Origin: Actinomyces sp. AC-20-1
Lineage (GTDB): Bacteria > Actinomycetota > Actinomycetes > Actinomycetales > Actinomycetaceae
Length of the DNA: 64,000 nucleotides
Reading direction: 5' to 3'
Assembly (NCBI RefSeq): GCF_023369555.1
Contig: NZ_JACJVC010000005.1
Coordinates: forward strand, 97,223 to 161,222
The notes below the pieces were generated by a model. That model saw nothing but the letters and a program-made list of their open reading frames with translations. It did no database searches and was not told the DNA's origin. The position numbers and the translations under genes were made by a program. Below, piece after piece: positions 9,002-17,605 of this stretch. Each line of letters starts with the position of its first letter. The stretch's first letter is position 1.

Positions 9002-10270
9002 ATGGAAACAGAACAGGAGGCGGGCATCGCGTACCTTCCGCGCGCCGTCGACGTGACGGTCGCCGAGACCCTCAAGTCGGTCGGCGCCGTCGTGCTGGAG
9101 GGGCCTCGTGGGTGCGGTAAGACCATGACCGGCCTGCACCACGCTGGCTCGTATGTCTTGCTCGACACCCCCGAGGCGCAGGCTGCCGCCGACGTCGACC
9201 CCCGCATGCTGCTTGAAGGTGAGGCTCCGCGGTTGCTCGACGAGTGGCAAACCGTCCCGCAGGTCTGGAACCTGGCTCGCCGCGCAGTCGACTTCTCGAA
9301 CCAGCCCGGGCGCTTCATCCTCACCGGCTCGGCTGTGCCCACCGCCGACTCCATCAGGCACACCGGGGCGAGCCGATTCGTTCGCATACGCCAGCGCACC
9401 ATGACGTGGGCGGAGAAGACCGGTGAGTTGACAAGCCCAGGCGTCAGGCTGTGCGACCTCTTCGCCGGCTCGGACCTGACCTCGTCAATGCACGCCAGCT
9501 CGCTCGCCGACGTTGTCGACAACCTGCTGATTCCGGGCTTTCCGGCCTTGCGCAACGCCACCGCCGCGGTGCGCACGCGCGCCCTGACCGGCTATCTGCG
9601 GGACACGGCCACCACCGACTTGGGAAGACTTGCCATGCTGCGCTCTGAACCCGTCCTCGTAGAGCAGATGTTGGCGGCGCTGGCCCGCTCCACGGCGACC
9701 GATGTCTCGCAGGCGACGCTGCGCCGGGATATTGCCCGTGTGCTGCCTGCGCCGTCCGAGGCCACGGTCGCCAAGCTGCTTGAGCTGCTGCAACGTGTGT
9801 TCGTAGTCGAGGCCGTGCCGCCGTGGACAACCGCGCTACGCTCCAAGGCGAGGCTGCGCCGCAGCAGCGCCTACCATCTCGCCGACCCGGCTCTGGCTGC
9901 TGCTGCGCTGGGCGCCGGTGCCGCCCGGCTGAAGCGCGACCTGGAGACTCTCGGCTTCCTGTTCGAGTCCGCCGTCGTCCACGATCTGCTCGTGTACGCA
10001 GAGGCGGCGGGTGGCCGCGTGTACCGCTACCGCGACTCGAACGGGCACGAGATCGATGCCGTGATCACCATGCCGGATGGCGCATGGGCTGCAGTGGAGG
10101 TCAAACTCGGCGGAGGCCAGGTGTCTGCGGGAGCAGCGCGGCTGGTGCAAGCGGTCGCGCAACTCGATGCACCACCGCCGGCGTTCAGAGCGGTGATCAC
10201 CGGAACCGGCTTCACGGCCACGCTGCCCGACGGCACGCTGACCTTCCCTCTGGACGCGCTGCGCCCGTGA
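9002..10270 (+). CDS. AAA_14/DUF4143 ATP-binding protein
   Basis: A 422-residue predicted ATPase of the widespread, poorly characterised DUF4143 family. The N-terminal AAA_14 part has Walker A GPRGCGKT (residues 34-41), a Walker-B-like LLDEWQ and FILTGSA (sensor-like). The C-terminal DUF4143 part ends in YRYRDSNGHEIDAVI then AAVEVKLGGG, an E-D...E-x-K arrangement resembling a PD-(D/E)XK nuclease core, as seen in many family members. ATG 9002 is the first Met before the conserved region, and no clear ribosome-binding site precedes it. Codon third positions are less strictly G/C than in neighbours, and the gene stands alone between near-identical 73-bp repeats, so it looks like an acquired cassette. 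Roles proposed for the family (defence, toxin-like, DNA metabolism) are not established. Confidence 0.85.
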   Translation: METEQEAGIAYLPRAVDVTVAETLKSVGAVVLEGPRGCGKTMTGLHHAGSYVLLDTPEAQAAADVDPRMLLEGEAPRLLDEWQTVPQVWNLARRAVDFSNQPGRFILTGSAVPTADSIRHTGASRFVRIRQRTMTWAEKTGELTSPGVRLCDLFAGSDLTSSMHASSLADVVDNLLIPGFPALRNATAAVRTRALTGYLRDTATTDLGRLAMLRSEPVLVEQMLAALARSTATDVSQATLRRDIARVLPAPSEATVAKLLELLQRVFVVEAVPPWTTALRSKARLRRSSAYHLADPALAAAALGAGAARLKRDLETLGFLFESAVVHDLLVYAEAAGGRVYRYRDSNGHEIDAVITMPDGAWAAVEVKLGGGQVSAGAARLVQAVAQLDAPPPAFRAVITGTGFTATLPDGTLTFPLDALRP

Positions 10271-10318
10271 CCGGGTAGCCGAGAGGACGCGGATCGGTGC
10301 GCGGCGTTCCTCCTATCG

Positions 10319-10391
10319 CCTGTCGAGGTCCTCGGTTTGTGTTCGGGGTTCCTGGGGGTTGGGGTGGTGCTCGAGCGCGAACCGAGGATCT
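10319..10391. repeat. 73-bp imperfect palindromic repeat, copy B (right of DUF4143 gene)
   Basis: Second copy of the element at 8731-8803 in the same orientation, with the same imperfect stem and G-rich loop. It lies between the DUF4143 stop and the stop of the convergent isomerase gene, so it may also act as a transcription terminator. Confidence 0.8.
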
Positions 10392-10430
10392 GGGGGTGTG
10401 GGGTGTGGCGGTTGGTTGTGGGGTGTGTGT

Positions 10431-11438
10431 TTAGCGGTTGTCGAAGTGGGAGTCGAAGGCGGCGTCGGGCAGGTCGTAGACGTGGTTGCGGGCGTAGGCC
10501 AGGGCGAGGGGGGCGCCGGTGAGGCGGTCCATGCCGGAGTCCTCCCACTCGATGGAGATGGGGCCGGTGTAGCCGATCTGGTTGAGGGTGCGGAAGTAGC
10601 CGTCGAGGTCGGCGTCGCCCAGGCCGGCGGAGACGAAGGTCCAGCCGCGGCGGGCGTCGTGCCAGGGCAGGTGGCTGGAGAGGCGTCCGTTGCGTCCGTC
10701 GAAGTGGGTCTTGGTGTCCTTGCAGTGCACGTGGTAGATGCGGTCGGCGAAGTCGGCCAGGAAGACGGCGGGGTCGATGCCCTGCCAGATCATGTGGGAG
10801 GGGTCCCAGTTGATGCCGAAGGCCTGGCGGTGGTCGATGGCCTCGAGGGTGGTCTTGGTGGTCCAGTAGTCGTAGGCGATCTCGCTGGGGTGGACCTCGA
10901 GGGCGAAGGTGACGCCCTCGGAGTCGAAGACGTCCATGATGGGGTTGAAGCGGCGGGCGAAGTCCTCGTAGCCGTCGGCGATGACGTCGGAGCCGACGGG
11001 TGGGTACATGGCGATGTACTTCCAGATCTTGGATCCGGTGAAGCCGGTGACGACCTTGGCGCCGAGCTTGGCGGCGACCTTGGCGGTGAGCTTGAGCTCG
11101 TCGGCGGCCCGCTGGCGCACTCCCTCGGCGTCGGACTCGCCGGGGCCCCAGACGCGCTGGTGCAGCAGGGCGCGGTGGCGGAAGTCGATGGGGTCGTCGC
11201 AGACGGCCTGGCCGGTGGAGTGGTTGGAGATGGCGTAGACGTCGAGGTCGTGGCGGGCGAGGTTGTCCTTCCACTGGCGGCAGTAGGCGTCGTCCTCGGC
11301 GGCGCGGTAGACGTCGAGGTGGTCGCCGGCCACGGGCACCTCCAGGCCGTCGAAGCCCCAGCCCTGGGCCAGGGTGCACACCTGCTCAAAGGGCAGGTCC
11401 ACCCACTGGCCGGTGAAGAGGTTGATGTTCCTGGGCAT
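10431..11438 (-). CDS. Sugar phosphate isomerase/epimerase-like TIM-barrel protein
   Basis: A 335-residue AP endonuclease 2/xylose-isomerase-like TIM barrel. Four metal-ligand positions typical of the family are visible: Glu in ALEVHPSEIAYDY, Asp/His in INWDPSHMIW, His in YHVHCKDTK and Glu in SIEWEDSGM. ATG 11438 is preceded by AAGGAG at good spacing. Unlike the DgpC-like genes in this window it has no DUF6379 partner, so it is more likely an isomerase, epimerase or 3-keto-sugar-processing enzyme than a deglycosidase. It is transcribed alone, divergent from the DUF1593 gene. Substrate cannot be read from sequence; a keto-sugar from glycoside breakdown is inferred from context. Confidence 0.82.
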   Translation of the reverse strand: MPRNINLFTGQWVDLPFEQVCTLAQGWGFDGLEVPVAGDHLDVYRAAEDDAYCRQWKDNLARHDLDVYAISNHSTGQAVCDDPIDFRHRALLHQRVWGPGESDAEGVRQRAADELKLTAKVAAKLGAKVVTGFTGSKIWKYIAMYPPVGSDVIADGYEDFARRFNPIMDVFDSEGVTFALEVHPSEIAYDYWTTKTTLEAIDHRQAFGINWDPSHMIWQGIDPAVFLADFADRIYHVHCKDTKTHFDGRNGRLSSHLPWHDARRGWTFVSAGLGDADLDGYFRTLNQIGYTGPISIEWEDSGMDRLTGAPLALAYARNHVYDLPDAAFDSHFDNR

Positions 11439-11638
11439 GACACTGCTCCTTCGCAAACAAGATCGAGGACGGCGACGACGACGGTCGCGATGGTGTGACG
11501 GTAAGCACCGCAGGAGGCGCTGACACCCGGCCCTCCGGCTCACCGCGGTTCCTCCGCACGCGCCCCTTCCGGTCCGCCAGGACGGAAGGGGCGTCCTCGT
11601 GCCTGGACGCGCCGGGCCCCCTCCGGCAGCATGGGTGG

Positions 11639-13192
11639 ATGCTGCGACAGCCCTACCCGCGCACCGACGCGCCCCGAGTCATCGTCACCACCGACCCCGA
11701 GCTCGACGACCTCAACTCGATGCTCCGCCTCCTGCTGCACGCCAACGAGCTCGACCTCATCGGCCTCGTCTACTCCGCCTCCGGCCCCCACCACCGCGGC
11801 TGCGCCGCCAGGGGCGTGGCCCCCTTCCGCTGGCCCGCCCCCGGCGACATCCTCCACATCGACCAGGCCGTCAACGCCTACGCCCAGGTTGAGGACACCC
11901 TGCGCCTGCACGACCCCCGCTACCCCACGGCCGCGTACCTGCGCTCCATCACCGCGCTGGGCAACGTGGACGAGGTCGGGGACATGCGCGAGACCACCCC
12001 CGGCTCCCGGCTCATCACCGACGCCCTGCTCGACTGCGCCACGGCCGCCGACGGCGAGGACGCCGCCCGCCCGCTCTTCGTCTCCGCCTGGGGCGGCCTC
12101 AACACCATCGCCCGCGCCCTGCTTGACACCGACGCCGCCCTGTCCTCCCTCCCGTCCACAGAGGCCGAGGGCGGGCGCGCCCGCCTGGGCGAGCGCCTGG
12201 TCATCACCGCCTTCGGGGAGCAGGACGCCACCTGGCGCACCTACATCGAGCGCGTGTGGCCCGACGTCGAGCTCCGCCAGGTCGCCACGCTCATCTGGGG
12301 CTACGCCGCCCGCCTGTCCGTCCTGCCCGAGGACGCCGAGACCCTGTCACCCGGCTGGATGCGCGAGCACGTGAGCGCCGTCGGCCCCATGGGAGCCGCC
12401 TACCGCGTGTGGGGCGACGGCAAGCAGATGGCCGCCGGGTTCGACGCCGAGGACTACTTCGGGCTCAGGGACGTGAGCGAGGAGGAGCTGCGCGCCCAGG
12501 GCTACATGCTCTTCTCCACCCTCGAGGAGCCCGGCGCCTGGATCTCCGAGGGGGACTCCTCCAACGCCGCCCTCCTCTTCGACAACGGGCTGCGCTCCTG
12601 GGAGGACGCGACCTTCGGCGGCTGGGGCGGGCGCCAGAGCCTCGACCCTGGCGCCCGCGCCACCTACTCCACCGGCATGGTGCTCACCGGGGCCCCCGAG
12701 CCCGGCCACGTGCCCGCGGTGCGCGAGCGCGACCGCGTCCCCGGAGCCCCGGCCGACGCCGAGCCGCCCTTCGAGTACATGGTGGCCCGCTTCTGGCGCG
12801 CCATCCAGAACGAGCTCGCCGGCCGCCTCGCCTGGTCCGTCGCCGAGCGCTTCGAGGACGCCAACCACCCGCCCCTCGTGGAGGTGGCCGGGGGCCTGAC
12901 CCGCAGCGCCGCCCCCGGCGAGAGCCTGACCCTGAGGGCCACGGCCACGGACCCCGACGGCGACGGCGTCGACCTGCGCTGGTGGGCCTACCCGGAGGCC
13001 GGGCGGCACCCGCTGCCCGAGGGCACGCCCCTGGCGCTGTCCGACGACGGCGACGGCGCCTGCACCCTCACTGTGCCCGCGGACGCGGAGCCGGGCACCC
13101 AGGTCCACCTCATCGCCGAAGTCACCGACCGGCCCGCCGAGGGGCGCCCACCCTTCACGCGCTACGCCCGCGTCATCGTCACCGTCGCCTGA
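11639..13192 (+). CDS. DUF1593 nucleoside-hydrolase-like protein
   Basis: A 517-residue protein. The N-terminal DUF1593 domain resembles inosine/uridine-preferring nucleoside hydrolases (VIVTTDPELDDLNSMLRLLLHANELDLIGLVYS), with the D-x-x-x-D-D style metal-binding start. A C-terminal beta-sandwich of about 90 residues (PLVEVAGGLTRSAAPGESL through VIVTVA) looks Ig/cadherin-like. Family members occur in sugar-utilisation loci and are sometimes called cellulose-binding, a label with little support. The start at 11639 is the Met nearest the conserved domain. There is no convincing signal peptide, although nearby upstream frame extends to 11495. A role as an N- or O-glycoside hydrolase within this glycoside locus is inferred only. 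Confidence 0.8.
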   Translation: MLRQPYPRTDAPRVIVTTDPELDDLNSMLRLLLHANELDLIGLVYSASGPHHRGCAARGVAPFRWPAPGDILHIDQAVNAYAQVEDTLRLHDPRYPTAAYLRSITALGNVDEVGDMRETTPGSRLITDALLDCATAADGEDAARPLFVSAWGGLNTIARALLDTDAALSSLPSTEAEGGRARLGERLVITAFGEQDATWRTYIERVWPDVELRQVATLIWGYAARLSVLPEDAETLSPGWMREHVSAVGPMGAAYRVWGDGKQMAAGFDAEDYFGLRDVSEEELRAQGYMLFSTLEEPGAWISEGDSSNAALLFDNGLRSWEDATFGGWGGRQSLDPGARATYSTGMVLTGAPEPGHVPAVRERDRVPGAPADAEPPFEYMVARFWRAIQNELAGRLAWSVAERFEDANHPPLVEVAGGLTRSAAPGESLTLRATATDPDGDGVDLRWWAYPEAGRHPLPEGTPLALSDDGDGACTLTVPADAEPGTQVHLIAEVTDRPAEGRPPFTRYARVIVTVA

Positions 13193-13201
13193 GCGGGGCT
13201 G

Positions 13202-13239
13202 CCTGAGGGGAGTGTGCCGGCGGGCGCCGGTCCCTCAGG
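13202..13239. terminator. Convergent-gene hairpin
   Basis: CCTGAGGG (13202-13209) pairs with CCCTCAGG (13232-13239), with the inner GCCGG/CCGGC able to extend the stem; CCCTCAGG recurs once more at 13243. It sits in the 53-bp gap between convergent genes and fits a bidirectional terminator. Confidence 0.5.
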
Positions 13240-13245
13240 ACACCC

Positions 13246-14037
13246 TCAGGCGCCGCGCTCGGACAACCAGGCGTAGGAGGCCCTCACCGCGTCGAGGACG
13301 TCGCCGTCGTAGTCGTCGAGCTCGATGACCTTGATCGTGTCCTGCGGGGCTGCCGCCAGGACGGCCTCGAGGTCGATGTCGCCCTCGCCGGCCGGCTTCT
13401 GCGCCCTCGTGATCGGGCCGATGACCGCCATGACCTCCTCCATCGCCTCCGGGATGACCGGCGGCTCGGCCGGGACCACGCCGTTCTTGATGTGCAGGGC
13501 CGCGACCCGCTCGCCCAGACGCCGCAGCAGCGCGGGCGTGTCCGCCCCGCCGACGCTGGCCCAGTACGCATCCACCTCGAGGCGCACCTGCGGGGCGAGG
13601 GAGTCGGCCAGCACCTCCAGGGCGTGACGGCCGTCGAGGAGGGTCGAGGTCTCCCAGGAGTGGTTGTGGTAGCCGACCTCGATCCCCATCGGGGCGGCCA
13701 GGGCGGCGACCTCGTTGAGCCGCTCGGCGGTGCGCGCCACATCCTCGGCCCGGGCCCAGCGGGCCGCCGGCACCATCGGGTCGATGAGCAGGCCGATGCC
13801 GACCTCGGCGGCGGCGTCGAGCGTGCGGGCGACGTCCTCGGCGTCCACCAGGCCGGCGTGGCCCGAGGCGGCGCTCAGGCCCGCGGCGTCGAGCGCGGCG
13901 CGGTACTCGGTGGGCACCCGGTCGAAGGCGAAGGCCTCGACCTGCTCCAGGCCGATCTCGCGGACGGTGGCGAGTGTGCCCGCCATGTCGGTGAAGAAGG
14001 TGTCGCGCAGCCTGTACAGCTGGAGGCTGATGCTCAT
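13246..14037 (-). CDS. Sugar phosphate isomerase/epimerase-like TIM-barrel protein (HNH-motif subgroup)
   Basis: A 263-residue TIM barrel of the xylose-isomerase-like superfamily. Motifs: EVGYHNHSWE, LEVDAYWASVGG, AALHIKNG and IKVIELDDYDGD supply His, Asp, His and Glu positions for a divalent metal. The GYHNHSWE signature is typical of isomerases found beside Gfo/Idh/MocA dehydrogenases, including the 3-keto-glycoside pathway of the E. coli ycj type, where such an enzyme epimerises a 3-keto sugar. ATG 14037 follows a GAGCCACC stretch. It lies just downstream of a ROK regulator on the same strand and may be co-regulated with it. A GCACTTGTGC palindrome sits 92 bp upstream of its start. Confidence 0.85.
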   Translation of the reverse strand: MSISLQLYRLRDTFFTDMAGTLATVREIGLEQVEAFAFDRVPTEYRAALDAAGLSAASGHAGLVDAEDVARTLDAAAEVGIGLLIDPMVPAARWARAEDVARTAERLNEVAALAAPMGIEVGYHNHSWETSTLLDGRHALEVLADSLAPQVRLEVDAYWASVGGADTPALLRRLGERVAALHIKNGVVPAEPPVIPEAMEEVMAVIGPITRAQKPAGEGDIDLEAVLAAAPQDTIKVIELDDYDGDVLDAVRASYAWLSERGA

Positions 14038-14239
14038 GGTGGCTCCTCGGGCGTGCCCGTCGCGGGCGGTGGACGTGCTCGCCGCCAGGGTGTCACGGGT
14101 CACGTGCCGGTGGGCAGGGCGGTGGGGCGCACTTGTGCCCGTCGCGGGCAAGACGGGGCCCGACGGCGAGGGGCCCGGCAGTCGGTCCGGCAGGGTTACG
14201 GGGCGACCCGGCCCGGACGGGTCCGGGAGGCGAGCCGGC

Positions 14240-15487
14240 TCAGCGGCGCTCGCCGTCGAAGAGCGCCGAGACGGCCAGGACGGCCGCCCCGCGGCGCTCG
14301 TCCTCAAGCCCCTCGCTGGTGACGGAGATCCTGAGGTTCCTCGTCGCCAGGCCCAGGGCCCGCTCCTCGACGATCCGCTGCGCGACCTCGAGGAAGATCG
14401 GGCAGGCCTGCGGCATGTGCCCGGCCAGCACCACCCGGGCCGGGTTGAGCAGGGAGACGAGCATCGCCAGCGCGTTACCCACCGCCGTCGCCGAGCGGAC
14501 CGTGAGCGTGAGGCACTCCGTGTCCCCGGCGGCGACACCCGCGATGACGTCCTCGATGCTCAGCTCTCCGGTCTGCTCGAGGCGGGAGCGCAGGAAGGGG
14601 GTCACGCCCTCGGTGGCGGCGCGCCGCGCGTCGCGCAGCACCGCCCAGCCGCCCGCGACCGCCTCCAGACAGCCCGTGCGCCCGCAGCGGCAGATCACCT
14701 GGTCGCCCGTCGTCACCCGCACGTGCCCGATGTCCCCGGCGGCGCCGTCGGCCCCGTGGTGGACACGGCCGGAGGCGAGCAGGCCCGCACCGATGCCGGT
14801 GCCGACCTGCACGTAGAGCAGGTCCTCGACCTGCTCCTGGCGCTCGGTGGCCCCCGCGAGGAAGCCCACGAGCATGACGTTGACGTCGTTGTCGACGACG
14901 ACGGGCATGTCCAGCAGCGCCTGGGCGGTCCCGACGACGTCGAAGCCGTCCCAGCCGGGCATGATCGGCGGGGCGATGGGGCGGCCGGAGTGGCGGTCGA
15001 CCGGGCCGGTGAGGGAGATGCCGGCGACCCGCACCGGGCCGTGCCCGGGCCGGGCCTGCTCGGCGCGGGCCAGGAGCGCCGCCAGACGGGTGGCGGCCTC
15101 GGCGAGGGTGGCCTCGGGGCCGCGCGTGATGGGCCAGTCCACGACCTCGGAGACGATGGTGGTGCCCGACAGGTCCGCGACCGACAGGCGCAGGGTCGTG
15201 GTGTGCACGCCGATGGACAGGGCCAGGCCGGCCTCCGCCCGGAAGCGCCAGGTCGCCGGGGCGCGGCCGCCGGTGGAGGGGGCGGAGCCGTCGGGGGCGA
15301 GCAGGCCCGCGTCCACGGCGTCGTTGATGAGCGCGGAGACGGTGTTGCGGCCCATGCCGGTGGCCTCCGCGATGGTCTGCCGGGTGACGGCGCGGCCCGT
15401 GCGGATGAGGTTGGTGACCGTCAGGACGTCGGGGGAGACGCCCGCCAGAGGGTTGGCCGGGGTGGTTGCAGGGTCCGTGTGCGTCAT
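14240..15487 (-). CDS. ROK-family transcriptional regulator
   Basis: A 415-residue repressor-type ROK protein. An N-terminal winged helix-turn-helix (AVTRQTIAEATGMGRNTVSALI) is fused to a sugar-kinase-like domain with ATP-fold segments and the zinc-binding motif ICRCGRTGCLE. It should bind a sugar or sugar derivative and control adjacent catabolic genes. It is divergent from the first DgpC-DgpB cluster (next start 15870), so the 382-bp gap between them is the probable operator region. The same-strand isomerase gene lies 202 bp downstream. No Shine-Dalgarno is obvious at ATG 15487. Confidence 0.9.
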   Translation of the reverse strand: MTHTDPATTPANPLAGVSPDVLTVTNLIRTGRAVTRQTIAEATGMGRNTVSALINDAVDAGLLAPDGSAPSTGGRAPATWRFRAEAGLALSIGVHTTTLRLSVADLSGTTIVSEVVDWPITRGPEATLAEAATRLAALLARAEQARPGHGPVRVAGISLTGPVDRHSGRPIAPPIMPGWDGFDVVGTAQALLDMPVVVDNDVNVMLVGFLAGATERQEQVEDLLYVQVGTGIGAGLLASGRVHHGADGAAGDIGHVRVTTGDQVICRCGRTGCLEAVAGGWAVLRDARRAATEGVTPFLRSRLEQTGELSIEDVIAGVAAGDTECLTLTVRSATAVGNALAMLVSLLNPARVVLAGHMPQACPIFLEVAQRIVEERALGLATRNLRISVTSEGLEDERRGAAVLAVSALFDGERR

Positions 15488-15869
15488 GTCAGTGCCAGTC
15501 GTGCGGTGGATGAGGCGGCGGGTGGGAGCCGGCTCGATTGTAGGGCCGGAGACGGCGGGCTTCGGCGGTGATCGTGCACAAGTCCGACGGAGCCCGCTTC
15601 CCGCCGCCCCGGCGGGCCCCTACCGTTCTTCTTGTCCGGACGTCGCAGCACTGAGGAGGCACTGGGACCAGCAGGCCCACCGGCCCGCCAGCCGCAGGCG
15701 CCAGCACCCGTCAGTGCTGCGGGGACCGGGCCGCTCACCGCCCGACGACGGTCGGTGGGTGCCGGGGTTCAAAGGGTTATTCCCCCGGAGCTGTGCGGTC
15801 CTCCGCGCTCGCAGCTTCGTGGGCCCGGACCGACCGCCTTCCTTCACCCAGAAGAAAGGACGGATCCCC
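15488..15869. promoter_or_regulatory. Divergent promoter/operator region
   Basis: No gene is seen in these 382 bp between the ROK gene and the first DgpC-like gene. It holds an inverted repeat GCGGGCT...AGCCCGC (about 15556-15598) whose loop contains GTGCACAAGT (15574-15583), the reverse of an ACTTGTGC motif found upstream of other sugar genes here. A ribosome-binding site AGAAAGGA precedes ATG 15870. Confidence 0.4.
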
Positions 15870-16904
15870 ATGACTCTCAAGCGTGGAGTGACCCTGTACG
15901 CCCTCCAGGACGCCTACGGCCGCGGTGGCCTCGGCCTCGAGGGCTGCCTCGACCTCGTCAAGAACATGGGCGCCCAGGGCATCGAGCTCCTCAGCGACCA
16001 GATGCTCGAGGACGCCCAGGACGCCACCGACGACGCCATCGCCGAGGCGAACGCCCTGTTCGACGCCTCCGGCCTGACGCGCGTCTCCAACGACATCTTC
16101 ATCAACTCCTGCCTCTACCGGAACCGCTGGCTCACGATCGAGGAGCAGGCCGAGTCCCTGAGGAAGGACCTGCGCCTGGCCCACCGCCTCGGCTTCCCGC
16201 TCGTGCGCCTCGTGTCCCGCACCAACCCCGCCGTCGTGCCGCTGGCCCTGCCGCTCGCCGAGCAGCTGGGCGTCACCATGGCCGTCGAGGTCCACGCCGG
16301 CATGAGCTTCGACCACCCGGAGACCGCCGCCTGGATCGACCAGATGAAGGAGCTCGACAACCCCCACGTGGGCCTCGTCGTCGACTTCGGCATCTACTGC
16401 CAGCGCTACCCGGAGATCGCCACCGACTACTTCCGCGCCCAGGGCCTGAGCGAGGACGTCGTCGCCTACATCGCCGACATCTACGCCTCCGGCTCCGACG
16501 GACGCCGGGCCTTCCCCCGTGCCAGGCACGTCCAGGACCGGGACGTCTACGAGTTCCCGGAGGACCTGAGGCGCCTCTTCAAGTCCCCGGTGGACGAGGT
16601 CTACGCGGCCAACGCCTCGGGCTACGAGAACACGAGCCTGGACACCCTCGACGAGTACCTGCCCTGGATCACGTCCTTCCACGCCAAGTTCTGGCAGATG
16701 GTCCCGGACGGCAAGGGCGGCTACGAGGAGGCCTCCATCAACTACCCGGCGATCATCGAGCGCCTCACGAGGCTCGGTTACGACGGCTACCTCTGCAGCG
16801 AGTACGAGGGCCAGCGCTTCATCGTCCCCGGCAACCCCATCCCCGACGTCGAGCAGCTCACCCAGCACCAGAAGATGCTCGAGACCCTCATCAACGGAAA
16901 GTGA
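15870..16904 (+). CDS. C-glycoside deglycosidase alpha-type subunit (DgpC-like TIM barrel), paralogue 1
   Basis: A 344-residue xylose-isomerase-like TIM barrel that matches the catalytic subunit of C-glycoside deglycosidases (DgpC/CarC). Those enzymes cleave the C-C bond of 3-keto C-glycosides (also 3-keto O-glycosides) using Mn2+. The four metal-ligand motifs are intact: Glu in VEVHAGMSFDHP, Asp in VVDFGIYCQR, His in FHAKFWQM and Glu in CSEYEGQRF. The N-terminus RGVTLYALQDAYGRGG is characteristic. Eight nucleotides after its stop is its DUF6379 partner, the invariant second subunit. It is closest by eye to paralogue 2 (17606), so the two pairs look like a tandem duplication. Substrate range cannot be predicted. 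Confidence 0.87.
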   Translation: MTLKRGVTLYALQDAYGRGGLGLEGCLDLVKNMGAQGIELLSDQMLEDAQDATDDAIAEANALFDASGLTRVSNDIFINSCLYRNRWLTIEEQAESLRKDLRLAHRLGFPLVRLVSRTNPAVVPLALPLAEQLGVTMAVEVHAGMSFDHPETAAWIDQMKELDNPHVGLVVDFGIYCQRYPEIATDYFRAQGLSEDVVAYIADIYASGSDGRRAFPRARHVQDRDVYEFPEDLRRLFKSPVDEVYAANASGYENTSLDTLDEYLPWITSFHAKFWQMVPDGKGGYEEASINYPAIIERLTRLGYDGYLCSEYEGQRFIVPGNPIPDVEQLTQHQKMLETLINGK

Positions 16905-16912
16905 GCTGACCC

Positions 16913-17305
16913 ATGTTCGACGGCTACATCTTCACACCCGACTCCTTCCGCCCCTACGTCGAGGACGGCGTCACCGCCGGCTTCGAGGTCGACACACGCA
17001 TCCCCTACTACCGGGGCATCCCGCTGTCGATGGTGGACGAGGTGCGCGTCCTCGTCGACGGCGAGGCCGTGGACCCGTCCTCCATCCGCTTCAGCGCCGA
17101 CGGCGGGGCGCACTGGTTCACCCTGGAGGAGATGTGGACGGTCGCCTCCATGCGCTGGGAGTACAGGAACGAGGCGACGGTCCGCGTGCTCATGGACGGC
17201 GGCCTGCCGAGGGGCGAGCACGAGGTGACGCTCTACATCCGCGTGCGCGTCGCCTACATCCCGGTCCCGATCGGCGGCGAGATGACCCGGACGGTCACTG
17301 TCTGA
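16913..17305 (+). CDS. DUF6379 protein (DgpB-like C-glycoside deglycosidase beta subunit), paralogue 1
   Basis: A 130-residue all-beta protein of family DUF6379, the small subunit that completes the active site of DgpBC/CarBC enzymes. The family landmarks are the start MFDGYIFTPDSF, RIPYYRGIPLSMV in the centre and RVAYIPVP near the end. It lies 8 nt after the TIM-barrel gene, implying translational coupling and complex formation. It is followed by a 71-bp palindromic element likely to terminate this pair. Confidence 0.87.
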   Translation: MFDGYIFTPDSFRPYVEDGVTAGFEVDTRIPYYRGIPLSMVDEVRVLVDGEAVDPSSIRFSADGGAHWFTLEEMWTVASMRWEYRNEATVRVLMDGGLPRGEHEVTLYIRVRVAYIPVPIGGEMTRTVTV

Positions 17306-17325
17306 GTGCCCTCTTGCTCCCTCCG

Positions 17326-17396
17326 CTGAGCCCTGGGCTCTCACACTGAGACCTGACCGCAGACGTCAGGGCTCGACGTGAGTGCTCAGGGCTCAG
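17326..17396. repeat. 71-bp nested palindromic element, copy 1
   Basis: Outer arms CTGAGCCCTGGGCTCTCACA and GTGCTCAGGGCTCAG and inner arms GAGACCTGAC/GTCAGGGCTC form a long imperfect hairpin. The same element recurs at 19063, 49703 and 54668, always just after a stop codon. A terminator-like or REP-like role is likely. The remainder of the 17306-17605 gap carries the promoter and AAGGGAG ribosome-binding site for the next pair. Confidence 0.75.
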
Positions 17397-17605
17397 CGGG
17401 TGGGGGCCGGCGCCTCAGATCTGCACTCCGTGAGCAAAAGCTGGACCTCCCACCCTGGTCCGGCCCGTCGCCGTCGCCATAACCTCGACGCAGCCCGGGA
17501 GCTCACCCGGGAGCCGCGGCTACCGCGCACGGGCCATCCTGCCCGTGGGTCTGCCGGCCGCACGATCCCCCAAGGACGGGGGAGCTCCGACGAAGGGAGT
17601 GGTTC

